Shown here one piece after another: positions 56,332 through 64,000 of a stretch of DNA of 64,000 bases. The notes beneath the pieces are model-generated. The model had not been told where the DNA came from, did no database searches, and saw only the letters and a program-made list of their open reading frames with translations. The number at the start of each line of letters is the position of its first letter. Within the stretch, counting starts at the first letter, position 1. The position numbers were made by a program, and so were the translations under genes. Source of the stretch: an uncultured Bacteroidales bacterium (lineage in GTDB: Bacteria; Bacteroidota; Bacteroidia; Bacteroidales; Bacteroidaceae); contig CACZCZ010000001.1 in NCBI GenBank assembly GCA_902779845.1, positions 62,001-126,000 of the forward strand. The letters run 5' to 3'.

Positions 56332-57924
56332 ATGGAAGATATTTCAACTACTCAAATACATACTGCTCCTTCCCTCATAGGGAGCACAGGGGGCGAGTCC
56401 ACGCTCATTGCCAAGACCTTCCAAGGTCTTGAACCCCTGCTGGCACAGGAACTCACAGAGCTGGGCGCCACAGACATACAGATAGGTCGTCGCATGGTCA
56501 CCTTCACAGGCGACAAAGAGATGATGTATCGGGCCAACTTCTGCCTGCGCACAGCCATCCGCATCCTCAAGCCCATCAAACAGTTTAAGGCCAAGAGCGC
56601 CGATGACGTGTATAATGCCGTCAAGAAAATCGACTGGTCGGAATACCTCTCCCCACAAACCACCTTCGCAGTCGATAGTGTCGTATTCTCCAATGAGTTC
56701 CACCACTCTAAGTTTGTGGCTTACAAGGTGAAGGATGCTATCGCCGACCAATTCCGCGAGCGCACTGGGAGCCGTCCGAATGTCAGCGTCTCGAACCCTG
56801 ACATTCAACTTCATATCCATGTCTCCGACAACGATGCCACCCTCGCCCTTGACAGCAGTGGCGAGAGCCTGCACCGCCGCGGCTACCGTCAGGAGACCGT
56901 GGCAGCACCCCTCAACGAGGTGCTGGCAGCTGGCATCATCCTCATGACAGGATGGCGTGGTGAGAGCGACTTCCTTGACCCCTTCTGCGGCAGTGGTACG
57001 CTGTGCATCGAGGCAGCCCTTATCGCACGCGGCATCGCCCCCGGCGTCTTCCGTCAAGGCTATGCCTTCGAGAAATGGCCCGACTTTGACCGAGAGCTCC
57101 TGGAGCGCATCTATAACGACGACAGCAACGAGCGCGACTTTGAACACCACATCTATGGTCGTGACATTGACGCTAAGGCCGTAGGCATCGCTCTGCGCAA
57201 CGTCAAAGCCGCAGGACTGAGCAAGGACATCAGCATCGAGATGGCCGATTTCACCAAATGCCCGCTTTTCCCCTCCGAAGACGAACAAACCAAAGCCCTC
57301 ATCATCACCAACCCGCCCTATGGTGAACGCATCACCTCGCCCGACCTTTTGGGCCTTTACAAGACCATCGGACAGAAGCTGAAGCGCGAATTCACGGGTG
57401 GTGAGGCATGGATTCTCAGCTATCGCGACGAGTGCTTCGAGGAGATTGGACTGAAGCCTTCGCTGAAGACACCTTTATATAATGGTTCCTTGGAGTGCCA
57501 ACTGCGCAAATACGTCCTCTTCGACGGGCGCCTCAACGAACATCGCGCAGCAGGAGGCAGCATCAAGACCGATGCCGAACGCCGTCAGATGGCAGAAAAG
57601 AAGCGTTTCAAGCCCCGTCGTGACAACGCCCGTGATGATGACCGCACCGACCGCTCTATGCACCACCGCTTTAACAAATACAGCCGTGAAGAGGATGGAG
57701 ACCGCCGTCGTCGCTACGAAGACCGCGGAGATTTCAAGCGAGGCGAACACCGCTTCGATAGCGACAAACGTGGGGAACGACGCTATGATAGCGATAAAAG
57801 AGGTGACCGCCATGGTGGAAAAGGCGGCTCCTTCAAGCGGGGTGACTTCCGCGCCAAAGGTGGCGATCGCGCTGCCCGTCAGGAAGCTCGCCGCCGTTTC
57901 TTCGGAGGTGGCGACGACGACTAA
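56332..57924 (+). CDS. THUMP-domain 23S rRNA methyltransferase (RlmL-like) with RG-rich tail
   Basis: About 530 residues. Residues 20-180 hold a THUMP RNA-binding domain (TFQGLEPLLAQELTELGATD); 180-400 hold the SAM-dependent methyltransferase with DPFCGSGTLCIEAALIARG and the catalytic NPPYGER (about 327-333), typical of N2-guanine methylation. From about 416 the tail is disordered, with repeats FDSDKRGERRYDSDKRGDR and GGKGGSFKRGDFRAKGGDR. Near the N-terminus PSLIGSTGGESTL comes from a GC-rich repeat. Start at 56332 rather than 56248, which lies within cysE. Confidence 0.9.
   Translation: MEDISTTQIHTAPSLIGSTGGESTLIAKTFQGLEPLLAQELTELGATDIQIGRRMVTFTGDKEMMYRANFCLRTAIRILKPIKQFKAKSADDVYNAVKKIDWSEYLSPQTTFAVDSVVFSNEFHHSKFVAYKVKDAIADQFRERTGSRPNVSVSNPDIQLHIHVSDNDATLALDSSGESLHRRGYRQETVAAPLNEVLAAGIILMTGWRGESDFLDPFCGSGTLCIEAALIARGIAPGVFRQGYAFEKWPDFDRELLERIYNDDSNERDFEHHIYGRDIDAKAVGIALRNVKAAGLSKDISIEMADFTKCPLFPSEDEQTKALIITNPPYGERITSPDLLGLYKTIGQKLKREFTGGEAWILSYRDECFEEIGLKPSLKTPLYNGSLECQLRKYVLFDGRLNEHRAAGGSIKTDAERRQMAEKKRFKPRRDNARDDDRTDRSMHHRFNKYSREEDGDRRRRYEDRGDFKRGEHRFDSDKRGERRYDSDKRGDRHGGKGGSFKRGDFRAKGGDRAARQEARRRFFGGGDDD
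56370..56400 (+). repeat. GC-rich repeat at the start of the RlmL-like gene
   Basis: TTCCCTCATAGGGAGCACAG, then GGGGGCGAG: the C-arm, G-arm, second G-arm plan. Translated PSLIGSTGGES. Confidence 0.65.
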
Positions 57925-57942
57925 CGCCAAACATACATACAC

Positions 57943-57976
57943 CAAGAATCCCGGCCTGTAAGGGTCGGGATTCTTG
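57943..57976 (+). terminator. Terminator of the RlmL-like gene
   Basis: CAAGAATCCCGGCC and GGTCGGGATTCTTG, 14 pairs with one G-T wobble, a TGTAAG loop, then TTTG. Confidence 0.85.
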
Positions 57977-57980
57977 TTTG

Positions 57981-58054
57981 TGGACCAGCTAGGGCTTGAA
58001 CCTAGGACCTCCAGATTATGAGTCTGTTGCTCTAACCAACTGAGCTACAAGTCC
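57981..58054 (-). tRNA. tRNA with anticodon CAU (elongator Met or Ile2)
   Basis: 74 bases, cloverleaf readable on the minus strand: acceptor GGACTTG/CTGGTCC with one T-T mismatch and a G-T wobble; D arm GCTC...GAGC; anticodon loop CTCATAA; T arm CTAGG-TTCAAGC-CCTAG. CCA is not encoded. CAU could be elongator Met or the TilS-modified Ile tRNA; the sequence alone does not settle this. Its promoter is at 58088-58096. Confidence 0.88.
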
Positions 58055-58087
58055 AGCGCATCAGCCTACGAAAGGGCTTTAGCGGGT

Positions 58088-58096
58088 GCAAAAGTA
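58088..58096 (-). promoter_or_regulatory. -7 promoter element (tRNA)
   Basis: Minus-strand TACTTTTGC, 34 bases before the tRNA 5' end. Confidence 0.6.
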
Positions 58097-58105
58097 GGAA
58101 ATATT

Positions 58106-58133
58106 TACGACGTACGATGTACGATGTACGATT
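58106..58133. repeat. TACGATG heptamer array, four units
   Basis: TACGACG, TACGATG, TACGATG, TACGATT in exact 7-base register, just upstream of the tRNA promoter. Confidence 0.85.
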
Positions 58134-58153
58134 TATTTTTCATTTTCTTGCTA

Positions 58154-58199
58154 TTTTTCACTTTTCACGGCTTTGATTCTTAGTTTTTTCACTTTTCAC
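58154..58199 (-). repeat. Two inverted copies of the 15-bp GTGAAAAGTGAAAAA repeat
   Basis: Exact copies on the minus strand at 58154-58168 and 58185-58199, between the tRNA and purU. Degenerate units continue to about 58220. Confidence 0.9.
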
Positions 58200-58222
58200 T
58201 CTTTCTTTTTTCACTTTTTCCG

Positions 58223-58231
58223 TACCTTTGC
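58223..58231 (+). promoter_or_regulatory. -7 promoter element (purU)
   Basis: TACCTTTGC, 26 bases before the ATG at 58258; an in-frame ATA upstream within it cannot be the start. Confidence 0.65.
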
Positions 58232-58257
58232 AGCCATATTCGCAAAAACTCAAGAAA

Positions 58258-59139
58258 ATGAACGCTACAAACGCGAACAAGCGGACTGCTATCTTACTGC
58301 TGCACTGTCCCGACCAACCGGGCATCATCTCCGAAGTCACCAAGTTTATCACGGATAACAAAGGTAATATCGTCTATCTGGATCAGTATGTCGATCGTGA
58401 GGACGGCATGTTCTTCATGCGTATCGAATGGGAGCTGGAGGGCTTCCTCATCCCCAAGGACAAGATTAAGGAATACCTCACAACGCTCTATGCCCAGCGT
58501 TATGAGATGACCTTCAACCTCTATTTCTCCGACGAGCGTCCACGCATGGCCATCTTCGTCAGCCGCATGAGCCACTGCCTCTACGACCTGCTGGCGCGCT
58601 ACAAAGCCGGCGAGTGGGCAGTGGATATCCCCTGCATCGTCAGCAACCACGAGGACCTGCGCTATGTGGCCGAGCAGTTCGACATCCCCTACTACGTGTG
58701 GAGCATCAACAAAGATCACTCCAATAAAGCCGAGGTGGAAGCTGCCGAGATGGAGCTGCTGCGCGAGAAGCGCATCACCTTCATCGTACTGGCGCGCTAC
58801 ATGCAAATCATCAGCGACGAAATGATAGCTGCCTACCCCCACCACATCATCAACATTCACCACTCCTTCCTGCCCGCCTTCGTGGGCGCCAAACCCTACC
58901 ATCAGGCCTGGGAGCGCGGCGTGAAGATCATCGGTGCCACCAGCCACTATGTCACTGCCGAGCTGGATGCCGGCCCCATCATCGATCAGGATGTGGCACG
59001 CATCAGTCACAAAGATACCCCTGAGAGTCTGGCTCTCAAGGGCAAAGACTTGGAGAAGATAGTGCTCTCACGTGCTGTCACCAAGCACATCGAGCGCAAG
59101 ATCCTCACCTACAAGAATAAAACCATTATCTTCAGCTAA
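58258..59139 (+). CDS. purU: Formyltetrahydrofolate deformylase
   Basis: 293 residues. An N-terminal ACT domain (AILLLHCPDQPGIISEVTKF) is followed by a formyltransferase-like domain: SNHEDLRYVAEQFDIPYYVW, NIHHSFLPAFVGAKPYHQA (Asn/His catalytic), TSHYVTAELDAGPIIDQDV. It releases formate from 10-formyl-THF, feeding PurT and balancing folates. Confidence 0.94.
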   Translation: MNATNANKRTAILLLHCPDQPGIISEVTKFITDNKGNIVYLDQYVDREDGMFFMRIEWELEGFLIPKDKIKEYLTTLYAQRYEMTFNLYFSDERPRMAIFVSRMSHCLYDLLARYKAGEWAVDIPCIVSNHEDLRYVAEQFDIPYYVWSINKDHSNKAEVEAAEMELLREKRITFIVLARYMQIISDEMIAAYPHHIINIHHSFLPAFVGAKPYHQAWERGVKIIGATSHYVTAELDAGPIIDQDVARISHKDTPESLALKGKDLEKIVLSRAVTKHIERKILTYKNKTIIFS

Positions 59140-59142
59140 ACC

Positions 59143-61848
59143 CTACTTGAACTTCGGCTTCAACTCGTCGGGCGAATCATTGGTGAACATATTCACCGCT
59201 GGCGCATCGCGTTCGAAAAGATGACGCAGGACGTCTGGTTCGAGGTTCAGCGTAGGACGGAAAGCATCAGAAGCCATATAGCGCAGGATGCTATGGCGCA
59301 ACTGGCGGGCCACGATGCGATGGTCAAGGTCATTCACGATGTCCAAGGTGGTCACTATCAACCGACCGCCTTGGACATTTGCTTCTACCAGCATCCCCAA
59401 CTTCCGCGAAAGGTGCCACGTGTCAATGGGCTGTACGATGGGCTGATAATCCTTTGGGAACTCTGCGAGGTTCATACACTGGGCACGATTTGTCAACTCC
59501 CACCACTGCAGATCCTGCCAGTCATCCGTGGGGAAGTCGTTGAAGACGGGGTGAGTAGCCTGTACATAGGCCCCTGTGGTGTGCGGCGGCTTCATCTTGA
59601 ACCATGACGTATTCCAGAAGACAGGCAGGAAACGGTGGACGACATCGGCTCCATAACGAATCTGGCCAGCAGCACATAACAGGACATCACGACCTGCAGC
59701 GAGGGCTGTGAGGGCAGAGTCAAGCGAATGCGTCACGAGGACATGGAGGCCTTGGGACTTCGATGGTTGGTTGGGATACACCCATAAGTTCCAATGGTTG
59801 CTATGACCTCCAGCCGTGAGTGTGAGCGTGAGCTTAGTGGGTTGCTTGATGGCCGCTGGCAGAAACAGGATATCCTCCCCAACACCAGCTTGTCCCTCTG
59901 CCCACACATGGTTCTCACTACTGATAGAATAGGTGAGTGCAGGGATATTCTGGGCCGTAGTATTATATAATAAGGTGTGGAAGCGGATGGTGTCTGTGGT
60001 TTCATACGTGAAACGAGGCAGGCAGGCGAGCGGCACGATGTCTGAACAGAACTCACGCCAGTCGTCGGCGCTGCAGTAGCCCTTCTCCCCCCAATGCACG
60101 TTGAGTGGTCCCACGAGAGCAGTACCCTGCCCGCTGTAGTCGTTGAGACCGAGGAGCTGGAAGCCTGCATAATGCGGCGTGCGCAGGTGGCGCTCAATCT
60201 CGTATTTATAGGCCAACACCTGCAGATGCCCGCTGGCCATCAGGAAGTTCTCAGCCTGACAGGCCATCCCATTGGCAGCAAGCAGGTCGCGGAAGATCTC
60301 GAAGTTGGCAGCTTTGTAAGCTCCCGTATATTGCGGAATCTCCTTGAAGTCAGGGAATGCACACCACTGGCCTTGTTCGTGGGAAATAAGAGGGGATCCG
60401 CCTCCTACCATTCCTATCTGTGAGGGGAGACCTGGGGCAGGTTTGTAGTTTCTTGGATGGGTAATCTGCTCCGTGAAGTCGTCCATGCTATTGGGTTGAG
60501 TGCGGTTCCATTCCAGACCTCGTGCTCCACCTTTAACATGATATTCCGAACCATAATCCCACTCCCATCCGCCACCTACGCTGGCTGTCGTATAGATGCG
60601 CGAGGGGTCGTGGGCTTTCATCTCCTGGACAAACTGCACGCCCCACTCCACCCAGCGGCCTGCGGGCTCATTACCAGCTGCTAACATGATGAACGAAGGA
60701 TGGTGACCGTAGTTGTCCAGGATGGCTTTACACTCATCTGTCAGGTATTTGTCAATGGGCATTCCATTGCCAAGCTTCACGCCATGGTTGGGCCATGAAG
60801 GGCCTTCAGGCTGTAGGTAGAAGCCAAGGCGGTCTGCAGCGACAAAGGCGGCTTCTGGCGGGCAATAGCTATGAAAACGCATGTGATTGAGGCCGTATTC
60901 CTTGCACTTACGGAAGATACGCTCCCACGCAGCCACGTCAGTAGGCGGAAAACCCGTCTCTGGGAAACAGCAATTCCCGACCGTTCCACGCAGATGGATA
61001 CGGCGGCCGTTGAGCAGGATGTCCGGACCGCTGATGCTAACCTCACGAAAGCCGAAAGTGACAGGAACCTGTGTTCCATCGAGATTGACGGTGGCGGTGT
61101 AGAGCTGTGGCGAATGCTCGCTCCAGGGCTTTGCATTGGCTACATGGACATCGAAAGTGCGGTCGTTGAGCGTGATGTGTGCAGTGCCCGTGGCAAGGTC
61201 TGTGGTGACACGTCGCCTATAAATAACAGGTGTGGCCTGCAACTCTATGCGTCCGGCTATTCCGTTCCAATTTCCTTGCGTCTGGTCTGTCACGCTGTGG
61301 CTGTCCTGCCCCACGCAGACGTTCTCTATGCCGTTATACACGCGGATGGCTATCTCGTTATCCTTACCAACGCGGATGAAGTCCGTCACATCGTACTGAT
61401 GCGGCACGCTGAGGCTCATCTGATGGCCTACCTCATGTCCGTTGACCCAGACCGTTGTCTCGATGTGCGGACGCTCCAGAAAGAGTGTCACACGCTGCTT
61501 CTTCCACGTTTTGGGCACACGCACCATTCGACTATAGGTGACCTCGCCCACGAAGTGCTTGGAAGGCGTCAGGAAGAAGGGAAACTTCATCTGTCCTGCG
61601 TGGCGATAAGGCTCCATGAAAGGATTGTGATAGTAGCTGGAATCATAGAGCGAACCTGTCCAGCGCGTGTTGACCGTCACATCATCGCCGAGGCCGTTGG
61701 TGAGCAAGGATCCAGGCAATGTCACTTCCTGGGCCTCAAGGCGCGAATCCATCCGCCAGGTGCCGGCAAGCGAGAGCGTGTTTTGGGCTATGATGTTGCC
61801 ACAGCCTAAGAAAAACAAATACAGAACAACGGAAAAAAGAGAACGCAT
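59143..61848 (-). CDS. GH2-like glycoside hydrolase, exported
   Basis: About 901 residues. Signal peptide MRSLFSVVLYLFFLGCGNIIAQ, with a Cys that could be lipidated. The sugar-binding domain (GTWRMDSRLEAQEVTLPG) precedes an Ig-like domain and a TIM barrel. Likely acid/base Glu394 in LAAGNEPAGRW and a candidate nucleophile Glu491 in ISHEQGQW. Specificity (beta-galactosidase, beta-mannosidase or glucuronidase) is unclear. The start at 61848 follows the promoter at 61875-61883; the frame further upstream runs through GTGAAAA repeats (FSLFTSYFSLFF) and is rejected as coding. Confidence 0.85.
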   Translation of the reverse strand: MRSLFSVVLYLFFLGCGNIIAQNTLSLAGTWRMDSRLEAQEVTLPGSLLTNGLGDDVTVNTRWTGSLYDSSYYHNPFMEPYRHAGQMKFPFFLTPSKHFVGEVTYSRMVRVPKTWKKQRVTLFLERPHIETTVWVNGHEVGHQMSLSVPHQYDVTDFIRVGKDNEIAIRVYNGIENVCVGQDSHSVTDQTQGNWNGIAGRIELQATPVIYRRRVTTDLATGTAHITLNDRTFDVHVANAKPWSEHSPQLYTATVNLDGTQVPVTFGFREVSISGPDILLNGRRIHLRGTVGNCCFPETGFPPTDVAAWERIFRKCKEYGLNHMRFHSYCPPEAAFVAADRLGFYLQPEGPSWPNHGVKLGNGMPIDKYLTDECKAILDNYGHHPSFIMLAAGNEPAGRWVEWGVQFVQEMKAHDPSRIYTTASVGGGWEWDYGSEYHVKGGARGLEWNRTQPNSMDDFTEQITHPRNYKPAPGLPSQIGMVGGGSPLISHEQGQWCAFPDFKEIPQYTGAYKAANFEIFRDLLAANGMACQAENFLMASGHLQVLAYKYEIERHLRTPHYAGFQLLGLNDYSGQGTALVGPLNVHWGEKGYCSADDWREFCSDIVPLACLPRFTYETTDTIRFHTLLYNTTAQNIPALTYSISSENHVWAEGQAGVGEDILFLPAAIKQPTKLTLTLTAGGHSNHWNLWVYPNQPSKSQGLHVLVTHSLDSALTALAAGRDVLLCAAGQIRYGADVVHRFLPVFWNTSWFKMKPPHTTGAYVQATHPVFNDFPTDDWQDLQWWELTNRAQCMNLAEFPKDYQPIVQPIDTWHLSRKLGMLVEANVQGGRLIVTTLDIVNDLDHRIVARQLRHSILRYMASDAFRPTLNLEPDVLRHLFERDAPAVNMFTNDSPDELKPKFK

Positions 61849-61874
61849 AAGCCAACTAAAAGGTAAATGATGGG

Positions 61875-61883
61875 ACAAAGATA
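61875..61883 (-). promoter_or_regulatory. -7 promoter element (second GH2 gene)
   Basis: Minus-strand TATCTTTGT, 27 bases before the ATG at 61848. Confidence 0.6.
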
Positions 61884-61889
61884 CGAAGA

Positions 61890-61921
61890 AAAGTGAAAAG
61901 TACGAAGTGAAAAGTGAAAAA
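61890..61921. repeat. GTGAAAA repeats between divergent promoters
   Basis: AAAAGTGAAAAGTACGAA followed by the exact 15-mer GTGAAAAGTGAAAAA at 61907-61921. It fills the space between the GH2 and flippase promoters. Confidence 0.9.
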
Positions 61922-61957
61922 TGAAGTCCTTTGCATGTATTTATCCTCAATTATTCG

Positions 61958-61966
61958 TACTTTTGC
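61958..61966 (+). promoter_or_regulatory. -7 promoter element (flippase)
   Basis: TACTTTTGC, 19 bases before the ATG at 61986. Confidence 0.65.
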
Positions 61967-61985
61967 GGTCGAAAAGTTATTGAGT

Positions 61986-63461
61986 ATGGCTAAACTAGGT
62001 TCTTTGATGAAGGACACCGCCATCTATGGGCTGAGCAGTATCATAGGGCGCTTCCTCAACTATCTCCTCGTACCCCTCTACACGCACTACATGCCTCGTG
62101 AATCGGGCGACTACGGCGTGAGCACCAACATCTATGCCTACACGGCGCTGCTGCTGGTGCTGCTGACGTTTGGCATGGAGACGACACTCTTCCGCTTTGC
62201 CAACGACACCCCCCTCTCTAACTCATCCCGCGAAGGGGAGTACTGGCCGGACACCGTGTTCACGACGGCTTTTGCCACCATCGGCACGCTGACAGCTCTC
62301 TTCCTGGCGCTCCTCTTCGGCTTCATCACGCCCATTGCCGACTCCTTAGGCTACGGCCAGCACCACGAATACCTGCTGATGATGGGTGTTGTGGTGGCGA
62401 TGGACGCTCTGCAGGCCATCCCCTTCAGCTTCCTGCGCTTTCAGAAGCGGGCCATCAGGTTTGCCTCGCTCAAGCTGCTATTCATCTTCCTAAACATCGG
62501 CCTAAATCTGCTCTATTTTGTGGTGTTGGGCAAGACAAGCGTCTTCTATGTCTTCTTCATTAACCTCCTCTGCACGGGCTTCATCTCATTGTGCTTTGTG
62601 CCGGAGCTGTTCAAGATTCACTGGCACTTCGACGGCTCTCTGCTACGCCGGATGCTGAGCTATTCATGGCCCATCCTGATCCTCGGCATCGCCGGCATCC
62701 TGAACCAGGTGGCCGATAAGATCATCTTCCCTCTCGTCTATCCCGATGCTGCTGAGGCCAACGTACAGCTCGGCATCTATGGCAGCTGCGTGAAGATAGC
62801 CATGATTATGGCCATGATCACACAGGCGTTCCGCTATGCCTACGAGCCCATCGTCTTCGCCAAGGCCAAGGACGCTGACAGCAAGGAGTACTACGCTGCT
62901 GCGATGAAGTATTTCCTCATCTTCACCCTCCTGGCGTTCCTCGGCGTGGTCGGTTATATGCCCGTTCTGCAATATATCATCGGTGCCGGCTATCGCGAAG
63001 GCCTCGGCGTGGTGCCTATTGTGATGGCCGCAGAAATCATGATGGGTGTCTATTTCAACCTCTCCTTCTGGTATAAGCTCATCGACAAGACCATCTACGG
63101 CGCCGTCTTCTCCCTCATTGGCTGCGCCGTCCTCATCGCCGTCAACGTCCTCCTGATTCCCCACTATGGCTACTGGGCCTGCGCATGGGGTGGCGTGGCA
63201 GGCTACGGCACCGCTATGGTGCTGAGCTACATCGTCGGACAACTGAAGAATCCCATCAACTACCCGATGAAGGACATCATCCTCTACGTGGTCCTCACCG
63301 CCGTGCTCTTTGCTGCGATGGAATATGTAACGACGATAGCGCCCGTGTGGGCACAGCTCATCGTCAACACGCTCCTCATCATCCTCTTCTTGGCGTATAT
63401 CATCAGAAAGGACCTGCCATTGAGCGGCCTGCCCGTCGTCGGTAAATACTTCAGGCACTAA
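61986..63461 (+). CDS. Oligosaccharide flippase/polysaccharide biosynthesis membrane protein
   Basis: 491 residues with about 12-14 membrane helices. The opening KDTAIYGLSSIIGRFLNYLL is typical of the Wzx/MOP superfamily, which flips lipid-linked sugars. TDTPLSNSS-type sequence near residue 75 (NDTPLSNSSREGEYW) in the first loop comes from a GC-rich repeat-like stretch (62205-62243). The start at 61986 lies after the promoter; the in-frame ATG at 61914 is within repeats. No glycosyltransferases are adjacent. Confidence 0.88.
   Translation: MAKLGSLMKDTAIYGLSSIIGRFLNYLLVPLYTHYMPRESGDYGVSTNIYAYTALLLVLLTFGMETTLFRFANDTPLSNSSREGEYWPDTVFTTAFATIGTLTALFLALLFGFITPIADSLGYGQHHEYLLMMGVVVAMDALQAIPFSFLRFQKRAIRFASLKLLFIFLNIGLNLLYFVVLGKTSVFYVFFINLLCTGFISLCFVPELFKIHWHFDGSLLRRMLSYSWPILILGIAGILNQVADKIIFPLVYPDAAEANVQLGIYGSCVKIAMIMAMITQAFRYAYEPIVFAKAKDADSKEYYAAAMKYFLIFTLLAFLGVVGYMPVLQYIIGAGYREGLGVVPIVMAAEIMMGVYFNLSFWYKLIDKTIYGAVFSLIGCAVLIAVNVLLIPHYGYWACAWGGVAGYGTAMVLSYIVGQLKNPINYPMKDIILYVVLTAVLFAAMEYVTTIAPVWAQLIVNTLLIILFLAYIIRKDLPLSGLPVVGKYFRH
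62205..62243 (+). repeat. GC-rich repeat-like stretch in the flippase gene
   Basis: CCCCCCTCTCTAACTCATCC, then GCGAAGGGGAGTACTGG. C-run and G-run order fits the class, with a longer loop. Translated TPLSNSSREGEYW. Confidence 0.5.
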
Positions 63462-63480
63462 ACCCTCATCCCTAAATTCA

Positions 63481-64000
63481 ATGCAACAGCATTTCGATGT
63501 CATAGTGATAGGCGCAGGACACGCCGGATGTGAGGCAGCACACGCTGCCGCACGCATCGGCGCGCAGACGCTCCTCATCACGATGGACATGAACAAGATA
63601 GCACAGATGTCATGTAATCCCGCTGTTGGCGGCATTGCTAAAGGACAGATTGTCAGAGAAATAGATGCTATGGGCGGCGCCATGGGGCGCGTCACGGATG
63701 CCTGCACCCTGCAGTTCCGTATGCTCAACCGCTCCAAGGGACCTGCCATGTGGAGCCCGCGTGCGCAGTGCGACCGCGGCAAGTTCATCTGGGCGTGGCG
63801 CGAGGTGTTGGAGAACACCCCCAACCTGCACATCTGGCAGGACCAGGTCCGCCATCTTCTTACAGAGACCTCCCCTCTGGGAGGACGGGAGGTGGCCATC
63901 GCCACGGGTGTCGAGACCTACCTCGGCATGACTTTCTATGCCAAGAGCATCATTCTCACCGCCGGCACCTTCCTGAATGGTCTGATGCACATCGGACGCG
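63481..64000 (+). CDS. mnmG: tRNA uridine 5-carboxymethylaminomethyl modification enzyme, C-terminus off window
   Basis: The first 173 codons of MnmG/GidA. FAD site VIGAGHAGCEAAHAAARIGA; CNPAVGGIAKGQIVREIDAMGG; RMLNRSKGPAMWSPRAQCDR; ILTAGTFLNGLMHIG. With MnmE it modifies wobble uridines. Near residue 131, TETSPLGGREVAIATG is encoded by a GC-rich repeat (63866-63898) in a surface loop before TYLGMTFYAKS. Confidence 0.96.
   Translation, partial: MQQHFDVIVIGAGHAGCEAAHAAARIGAQTLLITMDMNKIAQMSCNPAVGGIAKGQIVREIDAMGGAMGRVTDACTLQFRMLNRSKGPAMWSPRAQCDRGKFIWAWREVLENTPNLHIWQDQVRHLLTETSPLGGREVAIATGVETYLGMTFYAKSIILTAGTFLNGLMHIGR
63866..63898 (+). repeat. GC-rich repeat inside mnmG
   Basis: ACCTCCCCTCTGGGAGGACG, then GGAGGTGG: CCTCCC, loop, GGGAGG, then a second GGGAGG. 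In frame, read TSPLGGREV. Confidence 0.8.

Overview
The window is a stretch of bacterial chromosome from a member of the Bacteroidota, most likely Bacteroidales and close to Prevotellaceae. This rests on the repeated promoter motif TAnnTTTGC, on family content (a V-type ATPase K subunit, SecD and SecF fused in one chain, S9 dipeptidyl peptidase, GH2 enzymes, a sulfatase, FKBP lipoproteins, QueH), and on secreted proteins ending in a Prevotella-like tail. No IS element, phage, plasmid or CRISPR gene is visible. About 47 protein genes and one tRNA gene are supported, and both outer genes run off the window edges.

Layout. 1-8.4 kb: acyl-CoA ligase (cut by the left edge), M20 deacetylase, S9 peptidase, purD, an unknown membrane protein, a YqaA-type membrane protein and a HAD nucleotidase. 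8.5-18.4 kb (minus strand): a 1082-residue modular secreted protein, a Ser-type sulfatase, a lone V-ATPase K subunit, and a large GH2 beta-galactosidase. 18.5-25.7 kb (minus): an HTH/PH-domain pair, a palindrome-rich gene-free stretch, then ftsX-like permease, rbfA, sufE, M28 peptidase, a GATase-M19 fusion and an Lrp regulator. 25.8-28.3 kb: three tandem FKBP prolyl isomerases. 28.5-32.1 kb (plus): sirtuin, nucleoside kinase, Fur family, TrkH. 32.1-38.2 kb (minus): radical SAM protein, secDF, an EEP-family protein, rhomboid. 38.4-51.9 kb (plus): HU, argS, a 3281-residue secreted giant with a coupled lipoprotein, and a ribonuclease HI. 51.9-64 kb: sufB (minus), queH, a U32 protein, cysE, an RlmL-like methyltransferase, a CAU tRNA, purU, a second GH2 enzyme (minus), an oligosaccharide flippase, and the start of mnmG.

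Most genes are housekeeping: purine and folate metabolism, tRNA and rRNA modification, Fe-S assembly, secretion. The accessory part is polysaccharide use and large secreted proteins, but no SusC/SusD pair is present.

The most unusual signal is in the DNA rather than in any one gene. Many gene borders carry a short tandem repeat with a 7- or 8-base period, a different sequence at nearly every locus. A 15-mer and a 25-mer from these families recur inside conserved genes without breaking the frame: in the S9 peptidase (three copies) and in the GH2 beta-galactosidase. A second, GC-rich class has a C-run, a G-run and a second G-run. It lies inside argS, mnmG, rnhA, the RlmL-like gene, the permease, and the signal peptide of the 3281-residue protein. 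Together they look like two classes of small dispersed element that tolerate or exploit insertion into coding DNA.
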